Source: Symbiodinium natans
Taxonomy: Eukaryota; Sar; Dinophyceae; Suessiales; Symbiodiniaceae
NCBI GenBank assembly: GCA_905221605.1
Contig: CAJNDS010002612.1
Coordinates: forward strand, 1 to 42,500
Direction of reading: 5' to 3'
Length of the DNA stretch: 42,500 bases
In this document: positions 32,850-40,856 of the stretch, one piece after another
How the letters are laid out: each line of letters begins with the position of its first letter
How positions within the stretch are numbered: position 1 is the first letter of the stretch
Program-made: the position numbers and the translations under genes
The notes under the pieces: generated by a model
The model's input: only the letters and a program-made list of their open reading frames with translations
Database searches by the model: none
What the model was told of the DNA's origin: nothing

Positions 32850-35800
32850 CCTAGGGTTCTGTTTATTAAAACGATTCAGGCGTTGCGAGGGAGGAAGCGG
32901 CCCCCATCACCCTCAACTCAACCAAGCGAGCCATGGAACTTCCTTTCTCGCAGGCGCTGATGACCCCGCTGTAGCTGATGACGTTGGGACTCAGGCGCCT
33001 GTTGCATCGGTGCTCAACCCAAGAAACCCTAAATCCCCGAAACCGAACCCTAAACCCTAAACCCTGAATCCCTAAACCCTAAACCCAAATCCCCTAAACC
33101 ATAAACCCTAAACCCCAAATCCTAAATACTAAATACCCTAAACCCTGAACCCAATAATTGCCCCTGGCCTCCGGGGCATCTCGTCTAGCAGCGCCAGGGC
33201 CACTGGCCAGTCCCCCCCTCGGACGCAGGCGCTGATGGCGCTGCTGAAGCTCACCACCGTGGGCACCTTTGATGCCTGGGGTTTAGGGTTTAGGGTTTAG
33301 GGTTGAGGGTTGAGGGTTGAGGGTTGAGGGTTTAGGGCTAGGGCTAGACCCAGGAGGAACCGAGGAATAAAAAGGGTACCCTTTTCGGTTTTCAGGGGAT
33401 TATAAGAGAACCCCAACCCTCAAAGAAGGAAATAAGGGCCTACTCCGGGCACCTTTGATGCTGAACGCAAAGAACACGTCCTTTGAATGGCCCCTACAGA
33501 GAGAATGTTCCTTACATTACCCCTTCGTGAACGACTCAAGGCCTGTCCCAGGAGTTGCGGGATATTGGAGACCTGATCGCCAGGGAGCCCTGAACCCTTT
33601 TTTAGGGTAGTTTCCTGGTCCCTTCGTATGGGCCCTTAAACGGGTACCCCTTACATACCCTATAAGGGCCCTTACATCAGAACCCTTTGCTTAAAGGAGG
33701 TAAGGGACCATATTCAGGGCCCGTGTATGTACCCTTAGAACCGTAAACCCCTACACCTCCAACCCCAAGGCCCTAAATCCCAAACCCTAAACCCCAAACC
33801 TAGGCACCAGAGCTGCGCGCAGCATGTTGGCCAACAGCTCCAGGGCGGTGAGCCATTGGCCTCAGCTGGGGGGGGGGGGGGGGGGCGGGAACTCTTAGGC
33901 AAAGGACCTCCTGCAGAGAAGCCTTACCCGTCACAATGGCCCCAAACCCTAAACTTTAAACCCTCAACCCTAAACCCTAAACCCTATAAGCCGACAAACA
34001 AAAGAAATCCCACACAAATCGACCTGGCGGCCCTGGCCCTCGCAGGCGCCAATGGCCGCGTTGTAGGTAATCGTGTTTGGCGGCCTCAGGGTCGGGGCTT
34101 TGGGCCTTTGGAAAGGGGGAGGGGGAGAGGGGGAGGGGGGGGGGGGGGAGAGGGGGAGGGGGGGGGAGGGGGAGGGGGAGGGGGAGGGGGGGTGTCGAAG
34201 TAAGGTTTAGGGTTTAAGGGTCATGGTATAGGGTTTAGGGTTAGAGGGTTTTTGTTCGGGTTGATCGGTTCATTTGTAGGGTTTTCGGATGTTGTGTTTG
34301 GGGTTGAGGCTTGAGGGTTTGGGTGTTGGGTCTAGTGTTCAGGGTTGCGAGCTTATGCTTAGGGTCTTGCGTTTGGCTTTGAGTTTAGGGTCTCGGCTCG
34401 TGGGTCAAAGGTTGAAATTTAGGGTTGAGGGTCTACGATTGAGGGTTTAGGGTATTGGGTCGATAGGGTTTAGAAGGCACGGAGGGTCTAGGATTTTACG
34501 GTTGAGGGTTTGGGGTTTAGGGTTTTGGGGCCAGGGCTTTGCGGGTTTCAGGCTTCGGGGTCTCTGGGAGGTTGTCTAAGTGATCCCCCCCTTTTGGGGA
34601 TCCTATTGTCACAAGGAGCCTTCTAGGGCGCCCGCCATTTCGAAAACCCTCCGTGGAGAGTTTACTGGGGGCCTGGGGGCTTCGACTTAGGGAATCGGGT
34701 TTAGGGGACAGAGGACACCCTAAACCCTAAACCCTAAACCCTAAACCCTAAACCCTAAACCCTAAACCCTTTGGGCTTAGGGTTGTAAGCTTATCAGGTT
34801 CAGGGTCTCGGATTGAAAGGTTCAAGGAGCGCCTTCTCCTCAACAGCTGCGTCCTTGAACTTCCCTCAACTCGGCCCCTAAACCCCAAACCGTACTTTAG
34901 GGTTTAGGGTTTAGGGTTTAGGGTTTAGGGTTTAGGGTTTAGGGTTTAGGGTTTAGGGTTTAGGACTCAATTAGGGTTTAGGGTTTAGGGTTTAGGGTTT
35001 AGGGTTTAGTACACCCCAAACCCCAAACCCTAAGCTCAGAATCCCCGACCTCTAAGAAGAAAAGTCTCAACCCTAAACTCTGGGGGCCCTAAGGAGATTT
35101 CATGTGCCATGGTGTAGGGTTTGGAGTGTAGAACCCTAAAGCCCTCAACGCCAAACCCCTTAAATTAAGCCCCAAACCCTTAGACACTCATGGACTACCG
35201 AGGCGCAGGAGCTGGGCCCCCATGGCCGAGAGGAGCGACATTGCAAGGAGCCATGGGCTGGCCTGAATGGTCGAGGGGGGCAGGGGGGAGGGGGAGTGGG
35301 GGAGGGAGGGGGGGGGGGGGGGGGGATTCCTTAAGCCCTCAGCCCTAAGCCCTATTCCCCAAGCCCTAAGCCTTAAACCCTGCAAAAACCCCAAACCTAA
35401 ACCCTACCCTCTGACCCGAAGTTCTCAGAACCACTACATTTGGGGGCAAGCGGCTGAGAGCCCTAAAACCCAAGAGCAGCCTCGCCAAAGCCAACACAAA
35501 CCTCCAAAATCTGCCAAGCCCTTAACCCTAAACCCTGAACCCTAAAGCCCTACCCTGTTGGCTTTGTGAGATTGGGGCTTTGGCCTGATTGAACCCCCAA
35601 CCCCAAACTCTACACCCTAAATCCCGAAACACGGAGACCCCAAACCCCTAAACCCCTAAACCCCGAACCCTGAAACTCTAAACCCCATAACCCGAAACCC
35701 TAAACCCCATAACCCATAACCCTAAACCCTAAACCCTAAACCCCATAACCCTAAACCTTAACCCTAAACCCTACAATCCGAAACCCTACAACCTTTCGAA

Positions 35801-38800
35801 CTCGACGTCTGGCCTGCGCGCAGGCGCTGATGCAGCTGCTGCAGCTGATGACGTCCGGCTCGTGAGCTTGGGCAGCCATATCCTTATAAGGGTTTAGGGC
35901 TTATGGGGTTTAGGGTTTAGGGTTTAGGGTTTAGGGTTTTGGGCATATGTTTAAGGTTTAGGGTTTTAGGGTCTAGGGTTTAGCGTTTGGGTCATATCCT
36001 TTGGGGTTTTTGCTCTGTCTTGTTCGGTTGCAAGGTTCTGTTAAAGTTCTGTTTGGGGTTTCGGAGATTCTGCTGGGTCGGGCGAGTGCTTGCAACAACC
36101 CTCGGACAAAGACTGATGACTGAGATCTTCCTAAACCCTAAACCCTGAAATCCTAAACCCTAAACCCTAAACCCTGAAATCCAAGAAGGGATTCTTGAGG
36201 ACCCTAAACACCCGAAACACCAACGGGCGGGTTTGATCCAGAGGGGCTTATCCCGGTGCCACCGCCTCGCCTCCTTTTAGAGGGTTTCCAGCGCTTCGGG
36301 GTTTGGAGGCTTTAAGGGTTGAGGGGTTGAGGGGTGTAGGAGTTGAACTGAAGGGCTTCGGACTTCAGTCATTGGGTAGGGTCAAGGGTCTGGGGTCCGG
36401 GGTCTGGGCTCTGGGCTCTAGGGTCTAGGGTCTGTTTTTTTTGAACGGGAAGTCTAGGGTTTAGGGTTTAGGGTTTAGGGTTTAGGGTTTAGGGTTTAGG
36501 GTATAGGGTTTAGGGTTTAGGGCCGTCCTTGCGACCGCAGCGTCCCCGAGCAACTGCAGAGCGATGTGCCAGCGGCCGGCCTTCTCACAGGCGCTCAGGC
36601 TGCTGTTGTAGGAGATGACGTCCTCTCTGGTTCAGGGTTTAGGGTTTAGGGTTTGGGGTTTAGGGTTTAGGGTTACATTCAAGGGTTCCGGAATCATCCT
36701 TAAGTAGATAGAAGCCAAAGGAAAGTAGAATAGAATCTGCACTGGGAATTGGCCTTATTCCCTCCAGAACCTCTGAAGAATAGTCCTAAACATGACCTGG
36801 ATAACTCAAACAAAGGAACCCGAAATTGTCCAAATCCTTCCTCAGCCTCGGCCTTAACAACGACCCCGAGAAGCCCCAAACCTTTCCCGAAGGCTCATTG
36901 GGTAGTTCGAGTGGGGTTCATGGCACCCTAAACAAAGCTTAGGACCACCAATGGCTAGCGCTAGCCGATATACTTAGGACCCCAGTTGTAAGTACCCATG
37001 AACCTCCAAGTAGTCGGTCATGTTTGAACCCTAAACCCTAAAGCCTAAGCCCTTAACCCTTAACCCTTAAACCCTAAACCCTGAACCCTCATCAGACATA
37101 CCTCCGAACATCTGATGTCCGTGGCCTTAACCGTTAACAACAACATGTCAGAAACTATTCTGAAGGAGGCAATCGGAACCCTAAAACCCTAAAACCCTAA
37201 AACCCTAAAACCCTAAAACCCTAAAACCCTAAAACCCTAAAACCCTAAAACCCTAAAACCCTAAAACCCTAACACCCTAAAACCCTAAATCCCTAAAACC
37301 CTAAAACCCTAAAACCCTAAAACCCTAAAACCCTAAAACCCTAAAACCCTAAAACCCTAAAACCCTAAAACCCTAAAACCCTAAAACCCTAAACCCTAAA
37401 ACCCTAAAACCCTAAAACCCTCTAACCCTCTAAAATCCTAAAACCCTAAAACCCTAAAATCCTAAAAACCTAAATCCCTAAACCCTAAACCCTAAATCCT
37501 AAACCCTAAACCCCAAACCCTAACTCTGCCCGTCGCTTGGATTGTGATCCCCAGCTCCGGCTCCCACCGCGCGCTGCCAAGCTTGGTCCAGGTCTCAAGA
37601 GCCCCGAGCCACCTGGGCTCTCTGTTGATTGGTGTAGGGTTTAGGGTTTAGGGTCTAAGGTCAAGGGTTTAGGGTTTAGGGTTCAGGGTTTAGGGCAATG
37701 GTCTGTTGGGCTTCTTGGTGATTTGTCTAAAAGGGTTTTGTTGATGAGGGTTTTTAGGGTGTTTTCTTAACCTTTGATATTCCACCTGAAAAAAGCAATC
37801 CCACATCATGAAAGTTCAACTATTGGCAAGGCAAGTTTGGGATTCTTGAAACTTTAGGGGGTTTGGGGTTTCTGAGTTTTTTTCAAATTTCTTCGGCGGG
37901 TTTATGCTATAAACCCTAAACCCGTACAAGCCCCTGACTGAGGCCCAAATAAGGCTCCTTCTCAATTGAACCCTAAACCCAGAACCCTCAACCCTACCCT
38001 AAACCCTAAACTCTAAACCCTAAACCCTAAAGCCTAAACCCTTAAACCCTAAACCTGAAGCCGGGCTACCTTCCAAGCCTCTCGTACGCGCTGATGGTTG
38101 TGCTGTAGCTGATCCTTAGATCTTGAAGCCTTTTTTCACCCCTAAGCTCCAAGCCATTAAGTTTAGGGTTTAGGGTTTAGGGTGTTTAGGGTTTCGGGTT
38201 TAGGGTTTAGGGTTTAGGGCTTAGGCGTCAGGGTTTAGGGTTTAGGGTTTAGAGTTTAGGGTTTAGAGTTTAGGGTTTAGGGTTTGGGGTCACTGGAGCC
38301 CTGAACCCCTAAACCCCAGACCCAAACGGTACCTTCGACTACATCATTCTTAACGCAAACTCGGAGGAAAACGATGGCGCCAAAGTATGGAGTTTGGTTG
38401 TGACGTGATCAAGCTAAAAAATAACAATATTGATTCTCGGATTGAATGAAACTCATCACATGATACAGAACAATATTGATATCGCAGTAGATTTCGCTTT
38501 TACTATGTTCTTGCGATGCTTGTTCAAAAACTCAGCTTGGGCTTCCTTGGGATTTATGGCCACATTTGAGAGCCTCCATCTCTCAGCAGCTCTCAATGCA
38601 GTGTTCCCAATACCCCCCGCAAGATAGCCCCCATAATACTAGGATTCCCTTATAACAAGGACCCCAATAAGGTACCCCCTAAGTTCGGACACCACCATAT
38701 AACCAAAAAAGGGTTGAAGGTCACCTACCCAGTCCCTAAGGCAAGGCACTTGCTGCGCTCCACGGCATCAGTGCCGAGATCCTCAAAGAGGCCGATGGCG

Positions 38801-40795
38801 GACTGCCACTCGGCCGCTCGGACAGCCACGCTCATGGTGCTGTTGAAGCTAATCCTTGGTTCCGGGGTTTCAGCCTGAGGGTAGTTCCATGGTCCCTTAA
38901 AGTATGGGTCCCCTGAAAAGGGGAGGGCCTCTGTATACCCTACAACACCCAAGAGGGCCCATACTTCAGAATCCTAAAGCATTAAAGGGCCATGCAACTA
39001 CCCTTAGTTAGATTCGTGTGCCGAAGCCTCGAACAATCCGAGGCCCCCTTTTGGGGTCCCTGTTCTAAGACAGGGTGGGGTTTAGGGGACAGACTCATAT
39101 ATTCGGGAGATACACCCAACCCCCCCCCCACCCCCATGTCGACCAACAAAAGCCTTCCGGACCCCAAACAGCCACGCGGTGTGCGCAAAGCAAAAAGAAA
39201 CCAAAGCACGTGCAGTGGGTTTAGGGCTTCGGGCTTCAGGGCTTTAGGCTTTTAGGGTTTTCGGGCTTAGGGTTTTTTTTGGGGATTAAGCACCATCAGC
39301 ACACCTACTTCCCTGAGTGATCTGAGAATTCAAGAAAAAAACGGGATCGGGGGATGTTGCAAGATCCTTCCGTGCCAATGCTCAAGGCAGAGTCTCTCAA
39401 CAGCTTCGCAAGCTTTGAAGCCTAGTCCGCTGGACCCTAAATCCCCAAACCTCATGAGGGTTTAGGGTTTAGGGTTATACAGGGCTTTTGGGGTTCAGGG
39501 AGGGTTTGGGGCTTACTATTAGGGTTGATATGCTTCAGGGTCAAGCCTAAACCCTAAACCCTGAACCCTAAACCCTAAACCCTAAACCCTAAACCCTGAA
39601 CCCTGAACCCTGAACCCTCAACCCGTCAGAAGCCCAAAATTGTGGCCGAGCGTCACGTCCGGCCGCAGCCGGCTGCAGCCCAGGGCCACGAGTGAGGACA
39701 GGGCGGTCACCCAGGTCTCACCTTTTAGGGTTTAGGGTTTAGGGTTTTAGGGTGTTAGGGCTTAGGGTTTTAGGGTGTTAGGGTTTGGGGTTTGGAGTTT
39801 AGGGTTTTAGGGTTTTAGGGTTTCAGGGTTTAGGGTTTGGGGTTTAGGGGGCTTTGGAAATTCCATGGGCTTGAGAGGGCTTGTGGATTCCAATCTCGCA
39901 AGCCCTACACCCCTACAACCGAACACCCCCCTTAACCCCAAGCCCCTAAACGCGGAGCCGAATAAATCAACAAGCCTCCTAAACGCGAAACCCTAAACCC
40001 TAAACCCCAAACCCTAAACCCGAAACCCTAAACCCTAAACCCTAAACCCTCAACCTGACCCTCCAGAACAGACCTGAAGTCGTGGGCACCACTTCCTTGA
40101 GGGTGCCGAGGGCGCTGTTCTTGGTGATGATGTTCCTGGCATGGCGGCGGAAGATTTGCGAGGGCAGAGTACTACACCCTCATGAGGGATGCCCGGACTG
40201 GGTTTCGGGACGAGGGGGCTCGTGGCTTGCGATTGCAGAATCTGGAGTATTTTGGAGTTGTAGGGTTTAGGGTCCAGCATTCATGATTTAACATAGCAAA
40301 CACCATGGCCGTCGGACATACACACTGGTAGGGAAAATGGCGGCCTGCTGCACACCCCGGCTGCAGCTCCCATTGAGCCGAGGGTTTAGGGTGCGTTTCA
40401 GGTCTTGTGTCGAGCAGGTGGCTGCGAACCAACAGCCCCAAACCAAGAGCCACCATCCTCCACCCGGAACAACTAGTCCTCCTGAATAATGCAAACCCAC
40501 CCCAAGGAAATGAAGGCTCCTGAATAAACTCAAAGGCCCCAAACACCCTGAAGACCCTCAAGCCAACAAAACGAAACCTACGTCACCCTCCCGACCAGTT
40601 CATCATAAGAGCTTGCATATCTAGATCCAATAGTAGCCTAGGAACAAAAGAAGTGCCCTTTGGTGGCTTCAAGGGGCTTATAAGGGAACCTAAACCCCAC
40701 AACAAAAGGAATAAGGGCTTCACTCCGACTCTGGGTCCCGGTAACTTTAGTAAAGGCTCCAAAGGCCCCAGGTTCCAAGGCACAACCCCCCCCGC

Positions 40796-40856
<61 letters not shown>

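Noticed and set aside
33560-33602. Exon reading APWRSGLQYPATPG next to the family-B element at 33604
   Set aside because: A weak helix-B-like reading, but the exons at 33814-33860 and 33169-33275 join perfectly without it.
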